A stretch of 64,000 bases of DNA from Stigmatella aurantiaca (GCF_900109545.1 NZ_FOAP01000014.1:62001-126000), one strand, 5' to 3'; shown: positions 1 to 9,271, counted from the stretch's first letter. The notes: a model not told the origin generated them from the letters alone. Made by a program: numbers and translations.

Positions 1-88
1 AGCCGTAGCGCGAGTTGGCGTAGGTGTTCCAGCCGTCACCGGACGGGGCGGTGACGACGAGCAGGGAGACCAGGACGGAGAGAACCAT
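1..88 (-). CDS. Secreted protein, N-terminal fragment (runs off window)
   Basis: Only the first 29 residues are inside the window. They form a short hydrophobic stretch (MVLSVLVSLLVVTAP) followed by SGDGWNTYANSRYG, which reads as a cleavable signal peptide and the start of an exported mature protein. The ATG is at 88-86. The gene is divergent from htpX, with about 200 bases between the starts. The fragment is too short to assign a family. Confidence 0.55.
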   Translation of the reverse strand, partial: MVLSVLVSLLVVTAPSGDGWNTYANSRYG

Positions 89-286
89 GGGGCCACCATA
101 TAATGACCGGCTGCCTGCCCGGCGGAATCCTTCGAGAAAACCGAACGAACGCTTCCAACAATCCTTGGGAAGTGCGCGGGGGGTGGGCTGTTCAAGACCG
201 AAGGTGAACGCGGGGGAGATATCCGCTTGCGTTCGTCTTTCGCCGTTGCATGTTGGGAGTACGGTTTTTTCTCAGAGAGAGGGCAC

Positions 287-1204
287 ATGAAAGGGAGTTT
301 CTTCAAACGCATCACGCTGTTCCTGCTGACCAACCTGGCGGTGGTGGCGGCGCTAGGCATCGTCGCCAGGCTGCTGGGCGTGGAGAGCTTCCTCGCCCGG
401 CAGGGCTCCGGCCTGAACCTGCCGGCGCTGCTCATCATGTCGGCGGTGATGGGCTTCGTGGGCAGCATCATCTCGCTGCTCATCTCCAAGCCCATGGCGA
501 AGTGGAGCACGGGCGCCCAGGTCATCACCGCGCCGCGCACGGAGGCGGAGCGGTGGCTGATGAGCACGGTGCAGCGGCTGGCGCAGAACGCGGGCATCGG
601 GATGCCCGAGGTGGCCGTCTATGACAGCCCGGACATGAACGCCTTCGCCACGGGGGCCCGGCGCAACAGCGCGCTGGTGGCGGTGTCCACGGGGCTGCTG
701 CACGGCATGGAGCGGGACGAGGTGGAGGCGGTGCTCGGCCACGAGGTGGCCCACGTGGCCAACGGGGACATGGTGACGCTCACCCTGCTGCAGGGCGTGC
801 TCAACACCTTCGTCATCTTCCTGAGCCGGGTGGTGGGCTTCTTCGTGGACCGGTTCCTCAACCGCTCCGAGGACGGCGAGGAGAGCGCGGGCACGGGGCC
901 GGGCTACTTCCTCACCAGCCTGGTGCTGCAGATCGTCTTCGGCATTGGCGCCAGCCTCATCGTGGCCTGGTACAGCCGCCGGCGGGAGTACCGCGCGGAC
1001 GTGGGCGGCGCGCAGTTGGTGAACCCGAACGCCATGGCGCGGGCGCTCAACCGGCTGCGCATGCAGCAGGAGGAGCCGAGCCAGCTGCCCTCCAGCATGC
1101 GGGCCTTCGGCATCCGCGGCGGAGGCATGATGGCGCTCTTCTCCAGCCACCCGCCGCTCGAGGAGCGCATCCAGCGCCTGACCGACGGCAGCTGGAAGAA
1201 CTAA
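287..1204 (+). CDS. htpX: HtpX-like membrane zinc metalloprotease
   Basis: This is a 305-residue integral membrane protease of the M48 family that degrades misfolded membrane proteins in the cytoplasmic membrane. Two hydrophobic segments lie in the first 60 residues. The zinc site HEVAH is at about residues 152-156 and the third ligand Glu lies in REYRAD at about 234. Two further membrane segments lie between these motifs. Length matches the family (about 290-300). The ATG at 287 was chosen over an upstream in-frame start because a purine-rich ribosome site (GAGAGAGGG) lies just before it. A strong hairpin follows the stop. Part of this gene recurs in decayed form at 2085-2282. Confidence 0.95.
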   Translation: MKGSFFKRITLFLLTNLAVVAALGIVARLLGVESFLARQGSGLNLPALLIMSAVMGFVGSIISLLISKPMAKWSTGAQVITAPRTEAERWLMSTVQRLAQNAGIGMPEVAVYDSPDMNAFATGARRNSALVAVSTGLLHGMERDEVEAVLGHEVAHVANGDMVTLTLLQGVLNTFVIFLSRVVGFFVDRFLNRSEDGEESAGTGPGYFLTSLVLQIVFGIGASLIVAWYSRRREYRADVGGAQLVNPNAMARALNRLRMQQEEPSQLPSSMRAFGIRGGGMMALFSSHPPLEERIQRLTDGSWKN

Positions 1205-1213
1205 GCCTCACCA

Positions 1214-1243
1214 GCCGCCTCCCCGAAGCACAGGGGAGGCGGC
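1214..1243. terminator. Hairpin after htpX
   Basis: An 11-bp perfect inverted repeat (1214-1224 with 1233-1243) with an 8-base loop begins ten bases after the htpX stop. No T-run follows, so termination is inferred from position and stem strength. It also lies just past the end of the minus-strand gene 1250-1735, so it could serve both strands. A nearly identical hairpin recurs at 2251-2282. Confidence 0.6.
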
Positions 1244-1249
1244 CATGTC

Positions 1250-1735
1250 TCATGGCGCGAACGGGTAGCGCGCCAGCACCCGTCCGTCCTGGGAGACCGC
1301 ATACAGCTCGGCCCAGTCGGCGTCCGTGCTGAAGCCTGGGGGGACGGTCCAACCGCACTTGTCCAGGCGCTGGTTGATCCGGACGATGTACATCCCTCCG
1401 CCTTCTCCAACGACCACTTCCAATCCCTTGGCGGAGTGGCCACAGCTGCCAGCCGTTCCTTCTTTGGCGAAGCGGTCCAGAAGCTGCTGCAGGGCAGCCT
1501 GGGCCGCAATGACGGCAGGCCCGTCCAACGTTGCCAGGGGCCGCACGTCGTCAGGCCACTGGATACCGCCTGCCACGGCAGACTGGCGCCCGGGGCCCCC
1601 TGCATCGGGTGCCAGGGGCTTGGCTTGAATGACTCGGGGTCCCGCATCCGGTTGAGCGGGGGCGGGTGGAGGTGTGACAGCCCCTCCATCCGCCAGAAGC
1701 GAAACGAGCACGAGAATGTGATGCGGTCTCAGCAT
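1250..1735 (-). CDS. Small secreted protein of unknown function (possible orphan immunity/partner protein)
   Basis: A 161-residue protein with an N-terminal hydrophobic signal (HHILVLVSLLADGG) and then a Pro/Ala-rich linker. The mature domain contains two cysteines (SCGHSA and DKCGW) and ends DGRVLARYPFAP. I do not recognise the family. The ATG is at 1735. It follows the truncated gene ending at 1752 by 16 bases on the same strand. By analogy with the toxin-then-immunity order of the next cassette (2288-3485) it may be the second gene of a similar pair; that is inference from layout only. Confidence 0.65.
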   Translation of the reverse strand: MLRPHHILVLVSLLADGGAVTPPPAPAQPDAGPRVIQAKPLAPDAGGPGRQSAVAGGIQWPDDVRPLATLDGPAVIAAQAALQQLLDRFAKEGTAGSCGHSAKGLEVVVGEGGGMYIVRINQRLDKCGWTVPPGFSTDADWAELYAVSQDGRVLARYPFAP

Positions 1736-1751
1736 GGGCCGTCCAAGAAGC

Positions 1752-2084
1752 TCAATACCAGTCTGTCAACTCGGGAGAGCACTTCGGAGGAAATACCTGA
1801 TCAGGATAGAGCGCCGTGGAGGATTGAGGCTCGCATCTTGCCTGAAACTCCCAGTGTTTCTTGTGCTCACGCCATCGGAAAACCTCCCCCGCGGGATTCC
1901 ACTTGTAGAAGCGGGGCTCATGCAGATGGCCCGTGGCGAGCCATGCCCAGGCAGGAATCAAGTTCCCTCGGGCATCACGCGCTGGCTTCCCGCTGGGCGT
2001 GATGCCATAGCCGACCACCACCCAACCGCCTTCAGGCGACTTCGCCGCTGGAAACCACCTCAGATCCGTACTGCTGGCGAAGAG
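1752..2084 (-). pseudogene. 3' fragment of an unknown gene, truncated at its junction with an htpX remnant
   Basis: The reading frame ending at 1752 encodes about 110 convincing residues: aromatic-rich, with GGWVVVGYGITPSGKPARD, PAWAWLATGHLHEPRFYKWN and a Cys-containing tail ending ELTDWY. Going upstream on the minus strand, the frame runs into the antisense of an htpX-derived segment at about 2085, and no credible start or N-terminal domain precedes it. The gene therefore appears to have lost its 5' part. I cannot name the family. The left edge of the htpX homology, and so the exact break, is approximate. Confidence 0.5.
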
Positions 2085-2282
2085 GCCACAGCCGAGCGGT
2101 GGCTTGTGGGCACGCTCCGAGGACGGCGCGGACTTGGGCGGGGCGGTACGCATTTGGTGAACTCGAACGCCATGGCGCGCGCTGAACCGGCTGCGCATGC
2201 TGCCGCATCCAGAGCCTGACCGGCGGCATCTGGCGGAACTGAGCCGTCCGGGCAGTCTCCCCGAAGCACGGGGGAGGCTGCC
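2085..2282 (+). pseudogene. Decayed, internally deleted copy of the htpX 3' half with its terminator
   Basis: Short blocks here match htpX in the same order. The segment around 2093-2115 (translated AERWL) matches htpX near 548-575. CGCTCCGAGGACGGCG matches 862-877. The stretch encoding LVNSNAMARA matches the [10 protein letters not shown] coding region near 1016-1045. GCATCCAG..CTGACCG and the following hairpin match 1167-1243. Large internal parts are missing and the frame is broken, so no protease is encoded. The zinc motif HEVAH is absent. Confidence 0.8.
2251..2282. terminator. Second copy of the htpX-type hairpin
   Basis: Inverted repeat with arms 2251-2262 and 2271-2282 (one T-G wobble) and loop GAAGCACG, clearly the same element as 1214-1243. 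It lies directly after the stop of the minus-strand immunity-type gene at 2288, so it may end that operon. Its presence shows the duplicated htpX piece carried its terminator. Confidence 0.6.
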
Positions 2283-2287
2283 TTCGT

Positions 2288-3485
<1,198 letters not shown>

Positions 3486-3530
3486 TTCTTCATCCTGTGA
3501 GAGCACGAAGACAAAAACAGCAAAAACAAC

Positions 3531-3548
3531 TTAGCTTGACAAAGCTAA
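3531..3548. promoter_or_regulatory. Inverted repeat in AT-rich divergent promoter region
   Basis: TTAGCTT-GACA-AAGCTAA is a perfect 7-bp inverted repeat with a 4-base spacer, in the most AT-rich stretch nearby (about 3500-3560). It lies between the divergent starts of the SitA-like toxin (3485, minus) and the secreted protein (3601, plus). It could be an operator for a regulator of either gene. TTGACA (3536-3541) also resembles a -35 box for the plus strand, but no convincing -10 box follows at the right spacing. Confidence 0.4.
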
Positions 3549-3600
3549 TTAACTCCAGGAAGTCTGAGGACTGGGGCACCGCTTTCCTGGAGGACGGTCC

Positions 3601-3885
3601 ATGGCAACACAGTCTGTGAGAGGAACCCGCCTGCGGGGCCACGCCCGTACCACGGTGCTGTGGAGCCTGCTGGCCTTGGCCTCCGTGGCCGCTCCCTCCG
3701 GAGCGCTCGCGCGAAGCTCTCCCTCCAGTTACTCGCCCGCCTCGCGCACCCTGGCCCCGGTACGGGTGCACAGCACGGAAGGTTCGGTCAGCTCGCCCCA
3801 GAACGTGCTCTCTGGCGCTGCCACCCGGCTGTCCGGCACCAGTGCCCTGGTGGTGTATGACTTTGCGTCACCTTGGAGGCCGTGA
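3601..3885 (+). CDS. Small exported protein of unknown function
   Basis: A 94-residue protein with a basic N-terminus and hydrophobic core (TVLWSLLALASVAAP) ending in a likely signal-peptidase site (GALA-RSS). The remainder is Ser-rich and low in distinctive motifs. The ATG has an excellent ribosome site (GGAGGA at 3589-3594). The C-terminus may be abnormal: the frame ends just as an HTH-encoding frame begins at 3861. This may be an intact small protein or the front of a gene disrupted by a frameshift or fusion. Confidence 0.5.
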   Translation: MATQSVRGTRLRGHARTTVLWSLLALASVAAPSGALARSSPSSYSPASRTLAPVRVHSTEGSVSSPQNVLSGAATRLSGTSALVVYDFASPWRP

Positions 3886-4139
3886 AGGCGTACCTCTCCC
3901 AACGGCAACGCGGCTTCCGCCGGGCCTCCATCGCCTCCGCCACGCCTCCTCCCCTCTTGAATGCGGGGCCCCCAGAGCGGCCCGGCGCCCTGCGCAAGCG
4001 TCCGGGAGATTTGACCGAGCAGGAGATCCGGATGTCCCTGGAGAAGCACAGGGGCAACAAGACGCGCGTGGCCGCCGAGCTGGGCATCGCCGTCAATACG
4101 CTCAAGGCCCGGATGCGCGCTTTCGGTATTGCAACGTGA
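3861..4139 (+). pseudogene. Fis-type helix-turn-helix fragment (probable remnant of a sigma-54 activator)
   Basis: The open frame encodes a linker and then a typical HTH_8/Fis domain: LTEQEIRMSLEKHRGNK followed by TRVAAELGIAVNTLKARM. In bacterial enhancer-binding proteins this domain is the C-terminal DNA-binding end, but no AAA+ ATPase or receiver domain precedes it here. The frame opens after a TGA at 3858. The only early starts are TTG (3873) and GTG (3882), neither with a well-spaced ribosome site. It is therefore most likely a gene remnant. A small autonomous Fis-like protein remains possible. Confidence 0.45.
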
Positions 4140-4162
4140 CGGCCGGGCCTTCCTTCAATTGA

Positions 4163-4182
4163 CGCCTCCCTCCGGGGAGGCG
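4163..4182. terminator. Hairpin downstream of the HTH fragment
   Basis: Perfect 8-bp stem CGCCTCCC/GGGAGGCG with a 4-base loop, 23 bases after the stop at 4139. No T-run follows. Confidence 0.45.
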
Positions 4183-4370
4183 AGCCCGGGCACCGGTGTG
4201 CCCCGCCGTGGCAGCAAGGCGCTTCACCGGAGGTATCGTGAGGAGTGGATGTAGGCAGTGTGCGCCCTGTTTGGGTAATTCATTTCCCATCCCGTTCCCG
4301 AGGGTTGCCCCGCTCACTCCAGCCACCAGTGTTTCCACCCTGGCGTAGGGCTTGCTCAGGGTGAAGGATC

Positions 4371-6230
4371 ATGAGAATCGCACTTCTCCTTGGACTTCCT
4401 TTGTTGGTGATGGCCTGCGGGGGGCCTGCCGAGCACGGCCTCACGCAAGACCCTCCTCCTGTTCACGTGGGCCCGGGGGATGGCGATGCCCCCACGCCAC
4501 CGGCCCCCAAACCGCCGGAGCTCCAACCGCCCGAGCCGGGCCCGCCGGAGGAGCCGCCGCCCCAGGGCCCGGGCTCCCAGACGCCGCGTCCCTCGCCCGA
4601 CCAGCCTCGCTGGCCTGCGCTGCAGACGTCCATCCCCGTCTACGAGCTGACCTTGAGCCAGGCGGACTACCAGGCGCTCCATGCTCACATCCAGGATCCT
4701 CCCTCGAAGGACTTCAGCGTCCCGGGGCAGTTCACGCTCCAGGGCCGCACGCACGCGGTGGAGCTGAGCTTCCGCGGGCGCTCCACCAAGACGGACCCGC
4801 GCATCGTGAAGAAGTCCTGGGACGTGCGCTTCGACAAGCAGGATCGCTTCGAGGGCAAGAAGAAGAGCATGGAGCTGCTGGCGGCGTGGAAGGACAGCGG
4901 CTACCTCACCGAGAAGCTCTGGTACGACATGGCGGCGAGCATCGGGCTGCGTGTGCCGGACGCCCGCTATGCGCACGTGAAGCTGCACTTGAAGCAGCCG
5001 GACGGCTCCGTCATCACGCGCTACGAGGGGGTCTTCACCGAGCTGGAGTCCGTCAACAAGGACTTCCTCAAGGCGCACGGCTTCGACAGCGACAGCGACC
5101 TCTACCGCGCCGGCATGCACGATGGCGAGCTGCGCCCGTCGCCCCGGGAGCACTACCAGGAGCCCTGGGACAAGAAGACGAACGAGGAGGCGCCCTGGAC
5201 GGAGCTGTGGAGCTTCCTGGAGGGCCTCAACCGCACGCCGCCGCACGCCTTCCCGGCCTTCCTGGAGAAGAACCTGGAGGTGGAGGACTACCTCTCCTGG
5301 CTGGTCATGGAGGCGCTCATCGCCCACACCATGCAGGGCGACGCGCGCAGCTACTTCGTCTACGACCGGGAGACGGCGAAGTGGTCTCACGTTCCGTGGG
5401 ATCTCAACAACGCGCTGTCGCTCTACAACCGCACCAACGCCGTCATCCAGGGCGTGAAGAAGACGCGCCCGCTCTTCAGCTTCACCCCCTATGATCCGAA
5501 GATCTACGAGCTCTTCGCGGAGCGCCGCACCTTCGAGGGCATGGAGGGCTTGCAGCTCGGGTGGAGCACGCTCTCCACGCGCATCTACGATGACCCGGGC
5601 CTGCGCGCCCGCTACGCCGCCCGGCTGCGCAAGCTGCTCGACACGTGGTTCACCGAGGAGAACCTCGGGCCGCGCATCGACGCCATGCACGCGCTGCTCG
5701 CTCCCTACATCCTGCCGGGTCCGGACGGCCAGGCGAAGGATCCCTATGTCAGCACCGCGCACGCCGCGCGTAGCGCCGAGTACCTGCACCGGTTCGTGCG
5801 CGAGCGCCGCGCCTGGCTCCTCGAGCACCTGCAGGACATCGAGTTCCACGGGGCGAACGCGCTCGTCATCGACCGGGTGGGCCGCGACGCCTCGGGGGCC
5901 TTCTGGGTGCAGCTCTACAACCGGAGCTCGGTGCCCTTGTCCCTCGGAGGCCTCCAGCTCTCGGGCTTCACCCGGGTGCCCGAGCAGTGGAAGCTGCCGG
6001 CGTTCTCCCTGCCGCCCGGACAGGTCATCACCTTCCGCCAGGGCGCCGTGGGCGTGGGAGCAATGCCACTGGGCGCGACGTTGGACCCCAAGGCTCCCGA
6101 GCTCTCGCTCTACTCGGCGGACGGGCTGACGGCCCTGGATCTGCTGTGGTTGGCGCCGCTGAAGCCGGGGGAGGCCTACGGGCGGCTGCCGCGCGGAGCG
6201 GAGACCTTCGGTCCCCAGCAGGGCCCGTAG
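4371..6230 (+). CDS. CotH-like kinase-fold lipoprotein
   Basis: A 619-residue lipoprotein. The signal ends in a lipobox (LLVMAC, Cys16). A Pro-rich linker spans about residues 25-80. A CotH-type domain follows (about 85-480), with the KSWDVRFDK region, the GKKKSMELLAAW segment, YEGVFTELESVN and the HVPWDLNNAL motif. CotH proteins of Bacillus are atypical protein kinases that phosphorylate spore-coat proteins; a role in surface or spore maturation here is only inferred. The last 110 residues (GAFWVQLYNRSSVPLSLGG) resemble a lamin-tail-like beta domain. GAAGGA precedes the ATG. It converges on 6276. Confidence 0.8.
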   Translation: MRIALLLGLPLLVMACGGPAEHGLTQDPPPVHVGPGDGDAPTPPAPKPPELQPPEPGPPEEPPPQGPGSQTPRPSPDQPRWPALQTSIPVYELTLSQADYQALHAHIQDPPSKDFSVPGQFTLQGRTHAVELSFRGRSTKTDPRIVKKSWDVRFDKQDRFEGKKKSMELLAAWKDSGYLTEKLWYDMAASIGLRVPDARYAHVKLHLKQPDGSVITRYEGVFTELESVNKDFLKAHGFDSDSDLYRAGMHDGELRPSPREHYQEPWDKKTNEEAPWTELWSFLEGLNRTPPHAFPAFLEKNLEVEDYLSWLVMEALIAHTMQGDARSYFVYDRETAKWSHVPWDLNNALSLYNRTNAVIQGVKKTRPLFSFTPYDPKIYELFAERRTFEGMEGLQLGWSTLSTRIYDDPGLRARYAARLRKLLDTWFTEENLGPRIDAMHALLAPYILPGPDGQAKDPYVSTAHAARSAEYLHRFVRERRAWLLEHLQDIEFHGANALVIDRVGRDASGAFWVQLYNRSSVPLSLGGLQLSGFTRVPEQWKLPAFSLPPGQVITFRQGAVGVGAMPLGATLDPKAPELSLYSADGLTALDLLWLAPLKPGEAYGRLPRGAETFGPQQGP

Positions 6231-6275
6231 CTCCCGCGGCCTCCCCTGACGCCCACTGCCGCAGGGGCTCCTCGT

Positions 6276-7121
6276 TCAGGTGTTCTCGCGCCTCACGAGG
6301 AGCCCCTCCTCCAGCGGCCACGGCGGCCTCGTCCGCCGGATGGCCAGGGTGTCACTCCAGGGCATCCGGTCATTCCCATCGCCCTTGAAAGCGACAAAAC
6401 ACCGGTGCATCAGCAGTTCTCGCCGCTGCTCCACCGGGAGTTCCTCGTTCGCATCCAGAGGGCCTCCCAGGCGCTCCGGGGCCGCGAGATCGTACGTGCC
6501 CGTCAGGTTGAAGACGATGCGGTCCTTCTCCTCGTAGTCGAACCGGAAGGGAGTCCGCCACCGCGAGTTCGAGCCCCACCCGTGAGAGAGGTCCACCACG
6601 TCCCGCCGCATCCGCCGGTTCGTGAAATAGAGCCTGGACCGGTCCGCGATCCCTTCGAGGATTTGGAACGACGGGTGGCACGAGACGCTCACCGCCGAGC
6701 GGGAGAACACCAATTCCCCCCACATGAGCCCAGGCCAGTACCCTGCCCCCAACTGGATTCCCTCTTCCGGCCGGGTCCAGTTGCCCACCTCCACGATCTC
6801 GTGCCGAACCGGGCTGAAACTTCCCCCTTCGAAGGGCTGGAAGCCGAGCGCCTGGAAGAAAAGCAGGTACTCCCGCTTGTTCAACCGAAGGGGAAGCCGA
6901 ACATAGTCATTCAGGACCGAGAGAGCATGAAACGCCCAGGAATCCTCTGACGGGATGTCCTCAGGCGATGGCCGCTGCCTGTAACGACCCAATGGAAGCA
7001 GCAGGTCACGGATGCCCGGAATGGAGGGTTCCAAGATGTCCCGGAACAACTCCATCCCGTCATACTCAAGCACCCGCTCATCAAGTTCCCGGATGACGTG
7101 ACAGGGCATCTGCGCGTCCAT
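6276..7121 (-). CDS. Conserved-looking cytoplasmic protein of unknown function
   Basis: A 281-residue soluble protein with no signal peptide or membrane segment. It is rich in aromatic and charged residues, with stretches such as NDYVRLPLRLNKREYLLF, GNWTRPEEGIQL, and FRFDYEEKDRIVFNLTGTYD. I do not recognise the family. The ATG at 7121 was chosen; an in-frame TTG at 7136 lies upstream but lacks a ribosome site. It lies 31 bases after the stop of the RCC1 lipoprotein gene on the same strand, so co-transcription is possible. Confidence 0.65.
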   Translation of the reverse strand: MDAQMPCHVIRELDERVLEYDGMELFRDILEPSIPGIRDLLLPLGRYRQRPSPEDIPSEDSWAFHALSVLNDYVRLPLRLNKREYLLFFQALGFQPFEGGSFSPVRHEIVEVGNWTRPEEGIQLGAGYWPGLMWGELVFSRSAVSVSCHPSFQILEGIADRSRLYFTNRRMRRDVVDLSHGWGSNSRWRTPFRFDYEEKDRIVFNLTGTYDLAAPERLGGPLDANEELPVEQRRELLMHRCFVAFKGDGNDRMPWSDTLAIRRTRPPWPLEEGLLVRRENT

Positions 7122-7152
7122 AGGGCTCGGACTCAATAGGCGATAGCCATGA

Positions 7153-8190
7153 TTAGGGAATCAGCACCCGCCCAGGGACAAGACGGTTGCTGGTCGAACC
7201 GTCTCCGACTTGACCACTCTCATTATTTCCCCATGCCCAAACGGAGCCATCTCCTCTCAGAGCGAGCGAATGCCTATCACCAACCGCCAAAGCAACGACA
7301 CCATCTACTCCATACACTCTCACAGGATCGTAGCAATAGCCTGTTGTTCCATCACCAACTTGCCCTTCGCTATTAGAGCCCCAGCCCCAGACCGTGCCAT
7401 CGAAACGCAACGCCAATGAGTGAACGTCCCTAGCCTTCAACATGGTTACACTAGACAGACTAGGTGTTCGCACGGGACTCCATTGAGTATCAAAATTACG
7501 CCCAATGCCGAGATGCACCCCGCTTCCCCATCCCCACACTGTACCATCAACGCGCATCGCCAACGAATAGCTACTCCCCGCTGCCAAACTGGAGACGTTA
7601 AATAGGCCAGGCACCTGAACAGGGGAAAAGCGATTAGCGCTGGTCCCATCCCCCAGTTGACCAGCGGAATTAAATCCCCACGCCCAAATACTACCATCCT
7701 GGCGTAGCGCCAATGAATGCAGCCCACCGGCGTACACGGCTATGACTCCGGTCATTCCAGGCACTCGTACAGGCACAAGCCGCTGCGTAGTAGTTCCGTC
7801 GCCGAGTTGCCCAAAGGAATTACTGCCCCAAGCCCAGACAGTGCCATCACGGCGAAGTGCCAACGAATACCCACCCCCTGCATCCAAAGCGATGATATCC
7901 GATAGACCTGTTACACGCCCAGGAGCCACACGAGAAACAGTCGTTCCATCCCCAAGCTGACCTACATCGTTGTTTCCCCAGGCCCAAACTGTACCATCGC
8001 TGCGCAGTGCTATCGAAAAATATGCTCCTCCGGCCAATGCAATGACACTAGATAGACCTGACACCTGTACAGGGACAAGGCGATTGGTCTTCGTTCCATC
8101 TCCAAGCTCGCCAGCGCTGTTCGCTCCCCAAGCTAGGACAATGCCATCACCGCGCAAGAAAAACGAATGATAGGCACCTGCATAAACCAT
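7153..8190 (-). repeat. Tandem array of seven about 150-bp RCC1-coding repeats
   Basis: The 3' two thirds of the gene consist of seven in-frame units of about 150 bases. All encode an [A/G]GxxHSLALR..DG.VWAWG...GQ.GDGT core, differing mostly by scattered substitutions. The fifth unit is the most divergent. The units can recombine and could change copy number. Confidence 0.8.
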
Positions 8191-8700
8191 GGGGGTCGGG
8201 CAGGGATTCGTGGAAACGGTAAACGTATCTGTATCAGTAAGCCCCTTACTGTTGGTGACGGTCACGGTGATGGTGACCATGGTGCCAGCTGGGGTGCAGG
8301 ACGGCGGTGTCCAAATGACCTCGCTCGTGGTCGCAGTATTCAGCGGAGTACCGAGGCTTCCTGCGCTTTGCGCCCACACAAAACTGACCACCGGCGTCTC
8401 GCCGTCCTGGGCCTCCACGCGGAAGGTGACCGTTTCGTGCGCCAACACACTGGTGGCGGATTGGGATCGCTGAGTGATGGTAGGCGCGGTCGTGTCTGGC
8501 ATCCCTGCGTCAGGTGGAACGCCCGAATCAGGAGGAAGCCCTCCATCACCTCCATCACTTGGGCTTTGTCCACAGCGCTCGGGATTGCGGCCGCAAAACG
8601 CAGCCCTCTCTTGGTCGAAGTCCGTACAGCCGCAGACACCAGCAATGAGCATCACGGCCAGGATGGACTGGCGGCTCCAACGCTTTTGAGACTTGACCAC
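7153..8700 (-). CDS. RCC1-repeat beta-propeller lipoprotein
   Basis: A 515-residue surface or periplasmic lipoprotein: basic N-terminus, hydrophobic core and lipobox ending at Cys25 (GVCGC), then a Gly/Pro/Asp-rich linker. An Ig/PKD-like beta domain follows (about 72-166), then seven tandem RCC1 repeats of about 50 residues (from residue 171), each with a version of HSLALRxDGTVWAWG and GQLGDGT. Seven repeats fit one complete seven-bladed propeller. Blade five is degenerate (SGVHLGIGRN). The GTG start at 8700 follows GCGAGGAGAAG. The repeat part (about 7150-8200) is clearly richer in A/T codons than neighbouring genes, suggesting transfer or relaxed selection. A MITE-like element lies about 110 bases upstream. 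Confidence 0.85.
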   Translation of the reverse strand: MVKSQKRWSRQSILAVMLIAGVCGCTDFDQERAAFCGRNPERCGQSPSDGGDGGLPPDSGVPPDAGMPDTTAPTITQRSQSATSVLAHETVTFRVEAQDGETPVVSFVWAQSAGSLGTPLNTATTSEVIWTPPSCTPAGTMVTITVTVTNSKGLTDTDTFTVSTNPCPTPMVYAGAYHSFFLRGDGIVLAWGANSAGELGDGTKTNRLVPVQVSGLSSVIALAGGAYFSIALRSDGTVWAWGNNDVGQLGDGTTVSRVAPGRVTGLSDIIALDAGGGYSLALRRDGTVWAWGSNSFGQLGDGTTTQRLVPVRVPGMTGVIAVYAGGLHSLALRQDGSIWAWGFNSAGQLGDGTSANRFSPVQVPGLFNVSSLAAGSSYSLAMRVDGTVWGWGSGVHLGIGRNFDTQWSPVRTPSLSSVTMLKARDVHSLALRFDGTVWGWGSNSEGQVGDGTTGYCYDPVRVYGVDGVVALAVGDRHSLALRGDGSVWAWGNNESGQVGDGSTSNRLVPGRVLIP

Positions 8701-8807
8701 CTTCTCCTCGCTTTCGTTGGGAGCGTTAAAGCCGGAATTTGAGGCTGTGAGAACCGCAAACTATGGCGACTCGAAGTGGGCAGCCTCGACATGTCGTAAA
8801 CTGGTTA

Positions 8808-8886
8808 GAGCTCCTAACAAAAATAAAGGCTGGAGCCACCGCTCCGAGGGGAGAGGCCTCTCAAACCTGATTTTTGTTAGGAGCTC
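8808..8886. mobile_element. MITE-like element 1 (79 bp) with TTA target repeat
   Basis: Two perfect 17-bp terminal inverted repeats, GAGCTCCTAACAAAAAT (8808-8824) and its complement (8870-8886), enclose 45 bases with no coding capacity. TTA flanks both ends (8805-8807 and 8887-8889), as expected for a target duplication. Termini of this kind and TNA-type target repeats recall IS5-superfamily elements, so this is probably a non-autonomous derivative. It lies in the upstream region of the RCC1 lipoprotein gene. Confidence 0.7.
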
Positions 8887-8889
8887 TTA

Positions 8890-9217
8890 GTTCGAGTTTC
8901 GCACTTTTGAGAGAAGCCAAATGGACGGCACTCCGAGGGGGAACGTGGCTCCCGAGGGGATACCAGGAGGATTTCGGAGGACCTATGGATCACCAAGATT
9001 CGCAGAAACTCCTCCGCAGGGCCCTCGCCTGATCCCGATGTGGCTTCTTCGCTGGAATGGGGGCCGCTCACGCGGTGGCGTAACGCGTTCGCATCTGCGG
9101 GATCTCCAGAGGGAAGAAACCTCCCTTGCACGAGCACTACCTCTGGGTGAGCAAGCCCTCAAGGCCACGTCCCATACTGCCTCCCATGAAGCCGTCCAAA
9201 AAGTGCGAAACTCGAAC
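8890..9217. mobile_element. MITE-like element 2 (328 bp) with TTA target repeat
   Basis: Perfect 19-bp terminal inverted repeats GTTCGAGTTTCGCACTTTT (8890-8908) and complement (9199-9217) bound a 328-bp segment flanked by TTA at 8887-8889 and 9218-9220. No transposase-like frame is present inside, so it is a MITE or a deletion remnant of an insertion sequence. The TTA at 8887-8889 is shared with element 1, so the two abut exactly. Confidence 0.75.
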
Positions 9218-9271
9218 TTAGTGCACTTGCCCCCAATTGGGCGAACACGGAACTTCAGCTACCAACATAAT

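Noticed and set aside
99-104. TATAAT box between the first gene and htpX
   Set aside because: It lies too far from the htpX start to assign, and no matching -35 box sits at the right distance.
7153-8190. Regular repeat array considered as CRISPR
   Set aside because: Units are about 150 bp, coding, imperfect and in frame; they encode RCC1 propeller blades.
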